Shown piece after piece: positions 1-11,236 of a stretch of 64,000 nt of DNA. A program made the position numbers and the translations under genes. This DNA comes from Tupaia tana (Eukaryota > Chordata > Mammalia > Scandentia > Tupaiidae): the NCBI GenBank assembly GCA_026018925.1, contig JAKSZU010000218.1, positions 1 through 64,000 of the forward strand, in the 5' to 3' direction. The notes beneath the pieces are model-generated. The model was given only the letters and a program-made list of their open reading frames with translations. It ran no database searches and was not told where the DNA came from. Positions within the stretch are counted from its first letter, which is position 1. Each line of letters starts with the position of its first letter.

Positions 1-280
1 AATATCCTGTTCCCAGTATCCATGTGGAAACTTCTCAGAGAATGGCTCATGTCTCCTGCGTGGGATAAAGGAGCAGAAGGGCTTATTAACAAAACAAAAG
101 ATGGAGTTGAGAGCCAGAGTGAAATTCTACCTTTAAAAAAATCGTAAAAAGGAAAAATTACCAAAAATAAACGAGGAGACAGGAGCAGAGAGAGACAGAG
201 ACCTCAGAGACACAGAGACAGGGATAGAAGGCCAGAGGGGCTCCCTACCACACTAGCTTTGCTTGCTGGAGGCTGAATTA
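1..280 (+). repeat. Partial monomer, type O, at left edge
   Basis: The window begins inside a monomer of the type I call O. Its marks are TCATGTCTCCTGCGTGGGAT, GTGAAATTC and AAACGAGG. It also carries AATATCCTGTTCCC, a CCTG variant at a site that is usually CTAG or CTTG. The same CCTG variant appears in the monomer at 62585-62898. That monomer also precedes an a-b-c-d run, which links the two ends of the window. Confidence 0.9.
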
Positions 281-2471
281 TGAGTAGAAAATCTTCATTT
301 CGCCTGTGCCCTGAAATATCTAGTTCCCAGTATCCATGTGGAATCTTCTCAGAGAATGGCTCAACTCTCCTGCCTGGGAGAAAGGAGCAGAAGGGCTTAT
401 TAACAAAACAAAAGATGGAGCTGAGAGCCAGAGAGAAATTCTACGTTTAAAAAAATCTTAAGAAGGAACAATTACCAAAAATAAATGAGGAGACAGGAGC
501 AGAGAGAGAAAGAGACCTCAGAGACACAGAGACAGGGATAGAAGGCCAGAGGGGCTCCCTACCACACTAGCTTTGCTTGCTGGAGGCTGAATTATGAGTA
601 GAAAATCTTCCTTTCGCCTGTGCCCTGAAATATGTAGTTCCCAGTATCCATGTGGAAACTTCTCAGAGAATGGCTCAACTCTCCTGCCTGGGAGAAAGGA
701 GCAGAAGGACTTATTAACAAAACAAAAGATGGAGCTGAGAACCAGAGGGAAATTCTACCTTTAAAAAAATCATAAAAAGGAAAAATTACCAAAAAAAATG
801 AGGAGACAGGAGCAAAGAGAGAAAGAGACCTCAGAGACACAGAGATAGGGATAGAAGGCCAGAGGGGCTCCCTACCACACTAGCTTTGCTTGCTGGAGGC
901 TGAATTATGAGTAGAAAATCTTCATTTCGCCTGTGCCCTGAAATATCTTGTTCCCAGTATCCATGTGGAATCTTCTCAGAGAATGGCTCAACTCTCCTGC
1001 CTGAGAGAAAGGAGCAGAAGGGCTTATTAACAAAACAAAAGAAGGAGCTGAGAGCCAGAGAGACATTCTACCTTTAAAAAAATCGTAAAAAGGAAAAATT
1101 ACCAAAAAAAATGAGGAGACAGGAGCAGAGAGAGACAGAGACCTCAGAGACACAGAGACAGGGATAGAAGGCCAGAGGGGCTCCCTACCACACTAGCTTT
1201 GCTTGCTGGAGGCTGAATTATGAGTAGAAAATTTTCATTTCGCCTGTGCCCTGAAATATCTAGTTCCCAGTATCCATGTGGAATCTTCTCAGAGAATGGC
1301 TCAACTCTCCTGCCTGGGAGAAAGGAGCAGAGGGCTTATTAACAAAACAAAAGAAGGAGCTGTGAGCCAGAGAGAAATTCTACCTTTAAAAAAATCGTAA
1401 AAAGGAAAAATTACCAAAAATAAATGAGGAGACAGGAGCAGAGAGAGAAAGAGACCTCAGAGACACAGAGACAGGGATAGAAGGCCAGAGGGGCTCCCTA
1501 CCAAACTAGCTTTGCTTGCTGGAGGCTGAATTATGAGTAGAAAATCTTCCTTTCGCCTGTGCCCTGAAATATCTAGTTTCCAGTATCCATGTGGAATCTT
1601 CTCAGAGAATGGCTCAACTCTCCTGCCTGGGAGAAAGGAGCAGAAGGACTTATTAACAAAACAAAAGATGGAGCTGAGAGCCAGAGGGAAATTCTACCTT
1701 TAAAAAAATCGTAAAAAGGAAAAATTACCAAAAATTGAGGAGACAGGAGCAAAGAGAGACAGAGACCTCAGAGACACAGAGACAGGGATAGAAGGCCAGA
1801 GGGGCTCCCTACCGCACTAGCTTTGCTTGCTCGAGGCTGAATTATGAGTAGAAAATCTTCATTTCGCCTGTGCCCTGAAATATCTAGTTCCAAGTATCCA
1901 TGTGGAATCTTCTCAGAGAATGGCTCAACTCTCCTGCCTGGGAGAAAGGAGCAGAAGGGATTATTAACAAAACAAAAGATGGAGCTGAGAGCCAGAGAGA
2001 AATTCTACGTTTAAAAAAATCATAAAAAGGAACAATTACCAAAAATAAATGAGGAGACAGGAGCAGAGAGAGAAAGAGACCTCAGAGACACAGAGACAGG
2101 GATAGAAGGCCAGAGGGGCTCCCTACCACACTAGCTTTGCTTGCTGGAGGCTGAATTATGAGTAGAAAATCTTCCTTTCGCCTGTGCCCTGATATATCTA
2201 GTTCCCCGTATCCATGTGGAATCATCTCAGAGAATGGCTCAACTCTCCTGCCTGGGAGAAAGGAGCAGAAGGACTTATTAACAAAACAAAAGATGGAGCT
2301 GAGAGCCAGAGGGAATTTCTACCTTTAAAAAAATCGTAAAAAGGAAAAATTACCAAAAAAAATGAGGAGACAGGAGCAAAGAGAGACAGAGACCTCAGAG
2401 ACACAGAGACAGGGATAGAAGGCCAGAGGGGCTCCCTACCACACTAGCTTTGCTTGCTGGAGGCTGAATTA
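281..2471 (+). repeat. Seven-monomer module a-b-c-d-e-f-g
   Basis: Monomers at 281, 595, 908, 1221, 1534, 1845 and 2159 follow the type order a, b, c, d, e, f, g. Type a has CTACGTTT and TTAAGAAGG; b has TATGTAG and AAACTTCT; c has GACATTC; d has GAGGGCTTA and GCTGTGAG. Type e has AGTTTCCA and AAATTGAGG and is 311 bp; f has TTCCAAG and GGGATTA; g has GATATATC. The same order recurs at 34421-36611, at 37551-39742 and in the following HOR copies. I take this as a basic module of the array. The g unit here has private variants GTTCCCCGT and AATCATCTC, shared with 5290-5602. Confidence 0.88.
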
Positions 2472-4350
2472 TGAGTAGAAAATCTTCCTTTCGCCTGTGC
2501 CCTGAAATATCTAGTTCCCAGTATCCATGTGGAATCTTCTCAGAGAATGGCTCAACTCTCCTGCCTGGGAGAAAGGAGCAGAAGGGCTTATTAACAAAAC
2601 AAAAGATGGAGCTGAGAACCAGAGAGAAATTCTACCTTTAAAAAAATCGTAAAAAGGAAAAATTAACAAAAATTGAGGAGACTGGAGCAGAGAGAGACAG
2701 AGACCTCAGAGACACAGAGACAGGGATAGAAGGCCAGAGGGGCTCCCTACCACACTAGCTTTGCTTGCTGGAGGCTGAATTATGAGTAGAAAATCTTCAT
2801 TTCGCCTATGCCCTGAAATATCTAGTTCCCAGTATCCATGTGGAATCTTCTCAGAGAATGGCTCAACTCTCCTGCCTGGGAGAAAGGAGCAGAAGGGCTT
2901 ATTAACAAAACAAAAGATGGAGCTGAGAGCCAGAGAGAAATTCTACCTTTAAAAAAATCTTAAAAGGAAAAATTACCAAAAAAAATGAGGAGACAGGAGC
3001 AGAGAGAGACAGAGACCTCAGAGACACAGAGACAGGGATAGAAGGCCAGAGGGGCTCCCTACCAGAATAGCTTGGCTTGCTGGAGGCTGAATTATGAGTA
3101 GAAAATCTTCATTTCGCCTGTGCCCTGAAATATCTAGTTCCCAGTATCCATGTGGAATCTTCTCAGAGAATGGCTCAACTCTCCTGCCTGGGAGAAAGGA
3201 GCAGAAGGGCTTATTAACAAAACAAAAGATGGAGCTGAGAGCGAGAGAGAAATTCTACCTTTAAAAAAATCGTAAAAACGAAAAATTACCAAAAAAAATG
3301 AAGAGGCAAGAGCAGAGAGAGACAGAGACCTCAGAGACACAGAGACATGAATAGCAGGCCAGAGGGGCTCCCTACCACACTAGCTTTGCTTGCTGGAGGC
3401 TGAATTACGAGTAGAAAATCTTCATTTCGCCTGTGCCCTGAAATATCTTGTTCCCAGTATCCATGTGGAAACTTCTTAGAGAATGGCTCATCTCTCCTGC
3501 ATGGGAGAAAGGAGCAGAAGGGCTTATTAACAAAACAAAAGATGGAGCTGAGAGCCAGAGAGAAATTCTACCTTTAAAAAAATCGTAAAAAGGAAAAATT
3601 ACCAAAAATAAACGAGGAGACAGGAGCAGAGAGAGACAGAGACCTCAGAGACACAGAGACAGGGATAGAAGGCCAGAGGGGCTCCCTACCACACTAGCTT
3701 TGCTTGCTGGAGGCTGAATTATGAGTAGAAAATCTTCATTTCGCCCGTGCCCTGAAATATCTTGTTCCCAGTATCCATGTGGAATCTTCTCAGAGAATGG
3801 CTCAACTCTCCTGCCTGGGAGAAAGGAGCAGAAGGGATTATTAACAAAACAAAAGATGGAGCTGAGAGCCAGAGAGAAATTCTACCTTTAAAAAAATCGA
3901 AAAAAGGAAAAATTACCAAAAATAAATGAGGAGACAGGAGCAGAGAGAGACAGAGACCTCAGAGACACAGAGACAGGGATAGAAGGCCAGAGGGGCTCCC
4001 TACCACACTAGCTTTGCTTGCTGGAGGCTGAATTATGAGTAGAAAATCTTCATTTCGCCTGTGCCCTGAAATATCTAGTTCCCAGTATCCATGTGGAATC
4101 TTCTCAGAGAATGGCTCAACTCTCCTGCCTGGGAGAAAGGAGCAGAAGGGCTTATTAACAAAACAAAAGATGGAGCTGAGAGCCAGAGAGAAATTCTACC
4201 TTTAAAAAAATCGTAAAAAGGAAAAATTACCAAAAAAAAAATGAGGAGACAGGAGCAGAGTGAGAGAGAGACCTCAGAGACACAGAGACAGGGATAGAAG
4301 GCCAGAGGGTCTCCCTACCACACTAGCTTTGCTTGCTGGAGGCTGAATTA
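2472..4350 (+). repeat. Six-monomer block, first of the 6,573 bp-shifted pair
   Basis: Monomers at 2472, 2783, 3095, 3408, 3722 and 4036 match those at 9045, 9356, 9668, 9981, 10295 and 10609, each shifted by exactly 6,573 bp. Shared marks are ATTAACAAAAATTGAGG with GAGACTGG, CTATGCCC with AATCTTAAAAGG, GAAGAGGCAAG with AAAACGAAA, and TTACGAGTAG with CTCTCCTGCATGGG. Further shared marks are CGCCCGTGCC with AATCGAAAAAAGG, and an A9 tract with GAGTGAGA and GGGTCTCC. The 3095 unit belongs to type N. The 3722 unit is type Q (GGGATTA and CGAAAAAAGG). The 4036 unit is type K (long A-tract and GGGTCTCC). Confidence 0.87.
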
Positions 4351-4975
4351 TGAGTAGAAAATCTTCATTTCGCCTGTGCCCTGAAATATCTAGTTCCCAG
4401 TATCCATGTGGAATCTTCTCAGAGAATGGCTCAACTCTCCTGCCTGGGAGAAAGGAGCAGAAGGGCTTATTAACAAAACAAAAGATGGAGCTGAGAAGCA
4501 GAGAGAAATTCTACCTTAAAAAAATCGTAAAAAGGAAAAATTACCAAAAAAAATGAGGAGACTGGAGCAGAGAGAGACAGAGACCTCAGAGACACAGAGA
4601 CAGGGATAGAAGGCCAGAGGGGCTCCCTACCACACTAGCTTTGCTTGCTGGAGGCTGAATTATGAGTAGAAAGTCTTCATTTCGCCTGTGCCCTGAAATA
4701 TCTAGTTCCCAGTATCTATGTGGAAACTTCTCAGAGAATGGCTCAACTCTCCTGCCTGGGAGAAAGTAGCAGAAGGGCTTATTAACAAAACAAAAGAAGG
4801 AGCTGAGAGCCAGAGAGAAATTCTATCTTTAAAAAATCGTAAAAAGGAAAAATTACCGAAAATAAATGAGGGGACAGGAGCATAGAGAGACAGAGACCTC
4901 AGAGACACAGAGACAGGGATAGAAGGCCAGAGGGGCTCCCTACCACACTAGCTTTGCTTGCTCGAGGCTGAATTA
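4351..4975 (+). repeat. Type L and type M monomers
   Basis: The unit at 4351 is type L (CTGAGAAGCAGAG). It has one T fewer before the A7 tract (CTACCTTAAA), a 1 bp deletion also seen at 13742-14053. The unit at 4663 is type M: AAAGTCTTC, CAGTATCTATG, GAAAGTAGCAG, AATTACCGAAAATAAATG and GGGGACAGG. The L-M pair recurs at 15621/15934, 20635/20948, 22204/22517 and 27531/27844. Confidence 0.87.
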
Positions 4976-7166
4976 TGAGTAGAAAATCTTCATTTCGCCT
5001 GTGCCCTGAAATATCTAGTTCCAAGTATCCATGTGGAAACTTCTCAGAGAATGGCTCAACTCTCCTGCCTGGGAGAAAGGAGCAGAAGGGATTATTAACA
5101 AAACAAAAGATGGAGCTGAGAGCCAGAGAGAAATTCTACGTTTAAAAAAATCATAAAAAGGAACAATTACCAAAAATAAATGAGGAGACAGGAGCAGAGA
5201 GAGAAAGAGACCTCAGAGACACAGAGACAGGGATAGAAGGCCAGAGGGGCTCCCTACCACACTAGCTTTGCTTGCTGGAGGCTGAATTATGAGTAGAAAA
5301 TCTTCCTTTCGCCTGTGCCCTGATATATCTAGTTCCCCGTATCCATGTGGAATCATCTCAGAGAATGGCTCAACTCTCCTGCCTGGGAGAAAGGAGCAGA
5401 AGGACTTATTAACAAAACAAAAGATGGAGCTGAGAGCCAGAGGGAATTTCTACCTTTAAAAAAATCGTAAAAAGGAAAAATTACCAAAAAAAATGAGGAG
5501 ACAGGAGCAAAGAGAGACAGAGACCTCAGAGACACAGAGACAGGGATAGAAGGCCAGAGGGGCTCCCTACCACACTAGCTTTGCTTGCTGGAGGCTGAAT
5601 TATGAGTAGAAAATCTTCCTTTCGCCTGTGCCCTGAAATATCTAGTTCCCAGTATCCATGTGGAATCTTCTCAGAGAATGGCTCAACTCTCCTGCCTGGG
5701 AGAAAGGAGCAGAAGGGCTTATTAACAAAACAAAAGATGGAGCTGAGAACCAGAGAGAAATTCTACCTTTAAAAAAATCGTAAAAAGGAAAAATTAACAA
5801 AAATTGAGGAGACTGGAGCAGAGAGAGACAGAGACCACAGAGACACAGAGACAGGTATAGAAGGCCAGAGGGGCTCCCTACCACACTAGCTTTGCTTGCT
5901 GGAGGCTGAATTATGAGTAGAAAATCTTCATTTCGCCTATGCCCTGAAATATCTAGTTCCCAGTATCCATGTGGAATCTTCTCAGAGAATGGCTCAACTC
6001 TCCTGCCTGGGAGAAAGGAGCAGAAGGGCTTATTAACAAAACAAAAGATGGAGCTGAGAGCCAGAGAGAAATTCTACCTTTAAAAAAATCTTAAAAGGAA
6101 AAATTACCAAAAAAAATGAGGAGACAGGAGCAGAGAGAGACAGAGACCTCAGAGACACAGAGACAGGGATAGAAGGCCAGAGGGGCTCCCTACCACAATA
6201 GCTTGGCTTGCTGGAGGCTGATCTATGAGTAGAAAATCTTCATATCGCCTGTGCCCTGAAATATCTAGTTCCCAGTATCCATGTGGAATCTTCTCAGAGA
6301 ATGGCTCAACTCTCCTGCCTGGGAGAAAGGAGCAGAAGGGCTTATTAACAAAACAAAAGATGGAGCTGAGAGCGAGAGAGAAATTCTACCTTTAAAAAAA
6401 TCGTAAAAAGGAAAAATTACCAAAAAAAATGAAGAGGCAAGAGCAGAGAGAGACAGAGACCTCAGAGACACAGAGACAGAAATAGCAGGCCAGAGGGGCT
6501 CCCTACCACACTAGCTTTGCTTGCTGGAGGCTGAATTATGAGTAGAAAATCTTCATTCCGCCTGTGCCCTGAAATATCTTGTTCCCAGTATCCATGTGGA
6601 AACTTCTCAGAGAATGGCTCATGTCTCCTGCGTTGGATAAAGGAGCAGAAGGGCTTATTAACAAAACAAAAGATGGAGTTGAGAGCCAGAGTGAAATTCT
6701 ACCTTTAAAAAAATCGTAAAAAGGAAAAATTACCAAAAATAAAAGAGGAGACAGGAGCAGAGAGAGACAGAGACCTCAGAGACACAGAGACAGGGATAGA
6801 AGGCCAGAGGGGCTCCCTACCACACTAGCTTTGTTTGCTCGAGGCTGAATTATGAGTAGAAAATATTCATTTCGCCTGTGCCCTGAAATATCTAGTTCCC
6901 AGTATCCATGTGGAATCTTCTCAGAGAATGGCTCAACTCTCCTGCCTGGGAGAAAGGAGCAGAAGGGCTTATTAACAAAAAAAAAGATGGAGCTGAGAGC
7001 CAGAGAGAAATTCTACCTTTAAAAAAATCGTAAAAAGGAAAAATTACCAAAAATAAACGAGGAGACAGGAGCAGAGAGAGACAGAGACCTCAGAGACACA
7101 GAGACAGGGATAGAAGGCCAGAGGGGCTCCCTACCACACTAGCTTTGCTTGCTGGAGGCTGAATTA
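4976..7166 (+). repeat. Second copy of the f-g block followed by types N, O and P
   Basis: Monomers at 4976, 5290, 5603 and 5914 repeat 1845, 2159, 2472 and 2783 at a 3,131 bp (10-monomer) shift. The copy includes the upstream variant GCTCGAGGCTG and the private GTTCCCCGT/AATCATCTC pair of the g unit. The block continues with type N at 6226 (CATATCGCC, GAAGAGGCAAG), type O at 6539 (CATTCCGCC, CATGTCTCCTGCG) and type P at 6853 (AAATATTCATTT, with an A9 run in AACAAAAAAAAAGATG). The N unit begins after GATCTATGAG instead of GAATTATGAG. Confidence 0.85.
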
Positions 7167-9044
7167 TGAGTAGAAAATCTTAATTTCGCCGGTGCCCTGA
7201 AATATCTAGTTCCCAGTATCCATGTGGAATCTTCTCAGAGAATGGCTCAACTCTCCTGCGTGGAAGACAGGAGCAGAGGGCTTATTAACAAAACAAAAGA
7301 TGGAGCTGAGAGCCAGAGAGAAATTCTACCTTTAAAAAAATCGTAAAAAGGTAAAATTACAAAAAAAAATGAGGAGACAGGAGCAGAGTGAGACAGAGAC
7401 CTGAGAGACACAGAGACAGGGATAGAAGGCCAGAGGGGCTCCCTACCACATTAGCTTTGCTTGCTGGAGGCTGAATTATGAGTAGAAAATCTTCATTTCA
7501 CCTGTGCCCTGAAATATCTTGTTCCCAGTATCCATGTGGAAACTTCTCAGAGAATGGCTCAACTCTCCTGCCTGGGAGAAAGGAGCAGAAGGGCTTATTA
7601 ACAAAACAAAAGATGGAGCTGAGAGCCAGAGAGAAATTCTACCTTTAAAAAAATCGTAAAAAGGAAAAATTACCAAAAAAATGATGAGAGAGGAGCAGAG
7701 AGAGACAGAGACCTCAGAGACACAGAGACAGGGATAGAAGGCCAGAGGGGCTCCCTACCACACTAGCTTTGCTTGCTGGAGGCTGAATTATGAGTAGAAA
7801 ATCTTCAATTCTCCTGTGCCCTGAAATATCTAGTTCCCAGTATCCATGTGGAATCTTCTCAGAGAATGGCTCAACTCTCCTGCCTGGGAGAAAGGAGCAG
7901 AAGGGCTTATTAACAAAACAAAAGATGGAGCTGAGAGCCAGAGTGAAATTCTACCTTTAAAAAAATCGTAAAAAGGAAAAATTACCAAAAATAAACGAGG
8001 AGACAGGAGCAGAGAGAGACAGAGACCTCAGAGACACAGAGACAGGGATAGAAGGCCAGAGGGGCACCCTACCACACTAGCTTTGCTTGCTGGAGGCTGA
8101 ATTATGAGTAGAAAATCTTCATTTCGCCTGTGCCCTGAAATATCTAGTTCCCAGTATCCATGTGGAATCTTCTCAGAGAATGGCTCAACTCTCCTGCCTG
8201 GGAGAAAGGAGCAGAAGGGCTTATTAACAAAACAAAAGATGGAGCTGAGAGCCAGAGAGAAATTCTACGTTTAAAAAAATCTTAAGAAGGAATAATTACC
8301 AAAAATAAATGAGGAGACAGGAGCAGAGAGAGAAAGAGACCTCAGAGACACAGAGACAGGGATAGAAGGCCAGAGGGGCTCCCTACCACACTAGCTTTGC
8401 TTGCTGGAGGCTGAATTATGAGTATAAAATCTTCCTTTCGCCTGTGCCCTGAAATATGTAGTTCCCAGTATCCATGTGGAAACTTCTCAGAGAATGGCTC
8501 AACTCTCCTGCCTGGGAGAAAGGAGCAGAAGGACTTATTAACAAAACAAAAGATGGAGCTGAGAGCCAGAGGGAAATTCTACCTTTAAAAAAATCGTAAA
8601 AAGGAAAAATTACCAAAAAAAATGAGCAGACAGGAGCAAAGAGAGAAAGAGACCTCAGAGACACAGAGACAGGGATACAAGGCCAGAGGGGCTCCCTACC
8701 ACACTAGCTTTGCTTGCTGGAGGCTGAATTATGAGTAGAAAATCTTCATTTCGCCTGTGCCCTGAAATATCTAGTTCCCAGTATCCATGTGGAATCTTCT
8801 CAGAGAATGGCTCAACTCTCCTGCCTGGGAGAAAGGAGCAGAAGGGCTTATTAACAAAACAAAAGAAGGAGCTGAGAGCCAGAGAGACATTCTACCTTTA
8901 AAAAAATCGTAAAAAGGAAAAATTACCAAAAAAAATGAGGAGACAGGAGCAGAGAGAGACAGAGACCTCAGAGACACAGAGACAGGGATAGAAGGCCAGA
9001 GGGGCTCCCTACCCCACTAGCTTTGCTTGCTGGAGGCTGAATTA
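7167..9044 (+). repeat. Six-monomer block, first copy of the 25,376 bp-shifted pair
   Basis: Monomers at 7167, 7479, 7791, 8105, 8419 and 8732 return at 32543, 32855, 33167, 33481, 33795 and 34108 with an unchanging shift of 25,376 bp. Shared rare marks are CGCCGGTGCCC with TACAAAAAAAAATGAGG, CATTTCACCTG with ATGATGAGAGAGG, and CAATTCTCCTG. A TTAAGAAGGAATAATT unit (a) follows, then a TGAGTATAAAATC unit (b) and a GACATTC unit (c). Part of the same series appears at 46632-47257 and 50074-50386. Confidence 0.87.
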
Positions 9045-11236
9045 TGAGTAGAAAATCTTCCTTTCGCCTGTGCCCTGAAATATCTAGTTCCCAGTATCCA
9101 TGTGGAATCTTCTCAGAGAATGGCTCAACTCTCCTGCCTGGGAGAAAGGAGCAGAAGGGCTTATTAACAAAACAAAAGATGGAGCTGAGAACCAGAGAGA
9201 AATTCTACCTTTAAAAAAATCGTAAAAAGGAAAAATTAACAAAAATTGAGGAGACTGGAGCAGAGAGAGACAGAGACCATAGAGACACAGAGACAGGGAT
9301 AGAAGGCCAGAGGGGCTCCCTACCACACTAGCTTTGCTTGCTGGAGGCTGAATTATGAGTAGAAAATCTTCATTTCGCCTATGCCCTGAAATATCTAGTT
9401 CCCAGTATCCATGTGGAATCTTCTCAGAGAATGGCTCAACTCTCCTGCCTGGGAGAAAGGAGCAGAAGGGCTTATTAACAAAACAAAAGATGGAGCTGAA
9501 AGCCAGAGAGAAATTCTACCTTTAAAAAAATCTTAAAAGGAAAAATTACCAAAAAAAATGAGGAGACAGGAGCAGAGAGAGACAGAGACCTCAGAGACAC
9601 AGAGACAGGGATAGAAGGCCAGAGGGGCTCCCTACCAGAATAGCTTGGCTTGCTGGAGGCTGAATTATGAGTAGAAAATCTTCATTTCGCCTGTGCCCTG
9701 AAATATCTAGTTCCCAGTATCCATGTGGAATCTTCTCAGAGAATGGCTCAACTCTCCTGCCTGGGAGAAAGGAGCAGAAGGGCTTATTAACAAAACAAAA
9801 GATGGAGCTGAGAGCGAGAGAGAAATTCTACCTTTAAAAAAATCGTAAAAACGAAAAATTACCAAAAAAAATGAAGAGGCAAGCGCAGAGAGAGACAGAG
9901 ACCTCAGAGACACAGAGACAGGAATAGCAGGCCAGAGGGGCTCCCTACCACACTAGCTTTGCTTGCTGGAGGCTGAATTACGAGTAGAAAATCTTCATTT
10001 CGCCTGTGCCCTGAAATATCTTGTTCCCAGTATCCATGTGGAAACTTCTTAGAGAATGGCTCATCTCTCCTGCATGGGAGAAAGGAGCAGAAGGGCTTAT
10101 TAACAAAACAAAAGATGGAGCTGAGAGCCAGAGAGAAATTCTACCTTTAAAAAAATCGTAAAAAGGAAAAATTACCAAAAATAAACGAGGAGACAGGAGC
10201 AGAGAGAGACAGAGACCTCAGAGACACAGAGACAGGGATAGAAGGCCAGAGGGGCTCCCTACCACACTAGCTTTGCTTGCTGGAGGCTGAATTATGAGTT
10301 GAAAATCTTCATTTCGCCCGTGCCCTGAAATATCTTGTTCCCAGTATCCATGTGGAATCTTCTCAGAGAATGGCTCAACTCTCCTGCCTGGGAGAAAGGA
10401 GCAGAAGGGATTATTAACAAAACAAAAGATGGAGCTGAGAGCCAGAGAGAAATTCTACCTTTAAAAAAATCGAAAAAAGGAAAAATTACCAAAAATAAAT
10501 GAGGAGACAGGAGCAGAGAGAGACAGAGACCTCAGAGACACAGAGACAGGGATAGAAGGCCAGAGGGGCTCCCTACCACACTAGCTTTGCTTGCTGGAGG
10601 CTGAATTATGAGTAGAAAATCTGCATTTCGCCTGTGCCCTGAAATATCTAGTTCCCAGTATCCATGTGGAATCTTCTCAGAGAATGGCTCAACTCTCCTG
10701 CCTGGGAGAAAGGAGCAGAAGGGCTTATTAACAAAACAAAAGATGGAGCTGAGAGCCAGAGAGAAATTCTACCTTTAAAAAAATCGTAAAAAGGAAAAAT
10801 TACCAAAAAAAAAATGAGGAGACAGGAGCAGAGTGAGACAGAGACCTCAGAGACACAGAGACAGGGATAGAAGGCCAGAGGGTCTCCCTACCACACTAGC
10901 TTTGCTTGCTGGAGGCTGAATTATGAGTAGAAAATCTTCATTTCGCCTGTGCCCTGAAATATCGAGTTCCCAGTATCCATGTGGAATCTTCTCAGAGAAT
11001 GGCTCAACTCTCCTGCCTGGGAGAAAGGAGCAGAAGGGCTTATTAACAAAACAAAAGATGGAGCTGAGAAGCAGAGAGAAATTCTACCTTTAAAAAAATC
11101 GTAAAAAGGAAAAATTACCAAAAAAAATGAGGAGACTGGAGCAGAGAGAGACAGAGACCTCAGAGACACAGAGACAGGGATAGAAGGCCAGAGGGGCTCC
11201 CTACCACACTAGCTTTGCTTGCTGGAGGCTGAATTA
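9045..11236 (+). repeat. Second copy of the 2472-4350 block plus a type L unit
   Basis: This block repeats 2472-4350 with a 6,573 bp shift and keeps its unit lengths (311, 312, 313, 314, 314, 315). The unit at 10295 differs from 3722 by TGAGTTGAA, a variant later carried by 14992 and 26902. So this copy, not the earlier one, is closer to those later units. The L unit at 10924 has the full CTACCTTT (313 bp) and a private ATCGAGTTCCC. Confidence 0.87.

Noticed and set aside
592..840. Recurring minus-strand reading frames of 60-87 codons in most monomers
   Set aside because: They follow the satellite period and appear or vanish with single-base type differences. The two main groups begin at GTG (CAC on the + strand at 838-840) or TTG (CAA at 3603-3605), not ATG. 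Unit lengths of 311-315 bp rotate the frame from monomer to monomer. No separate evidence of a gene is visible.
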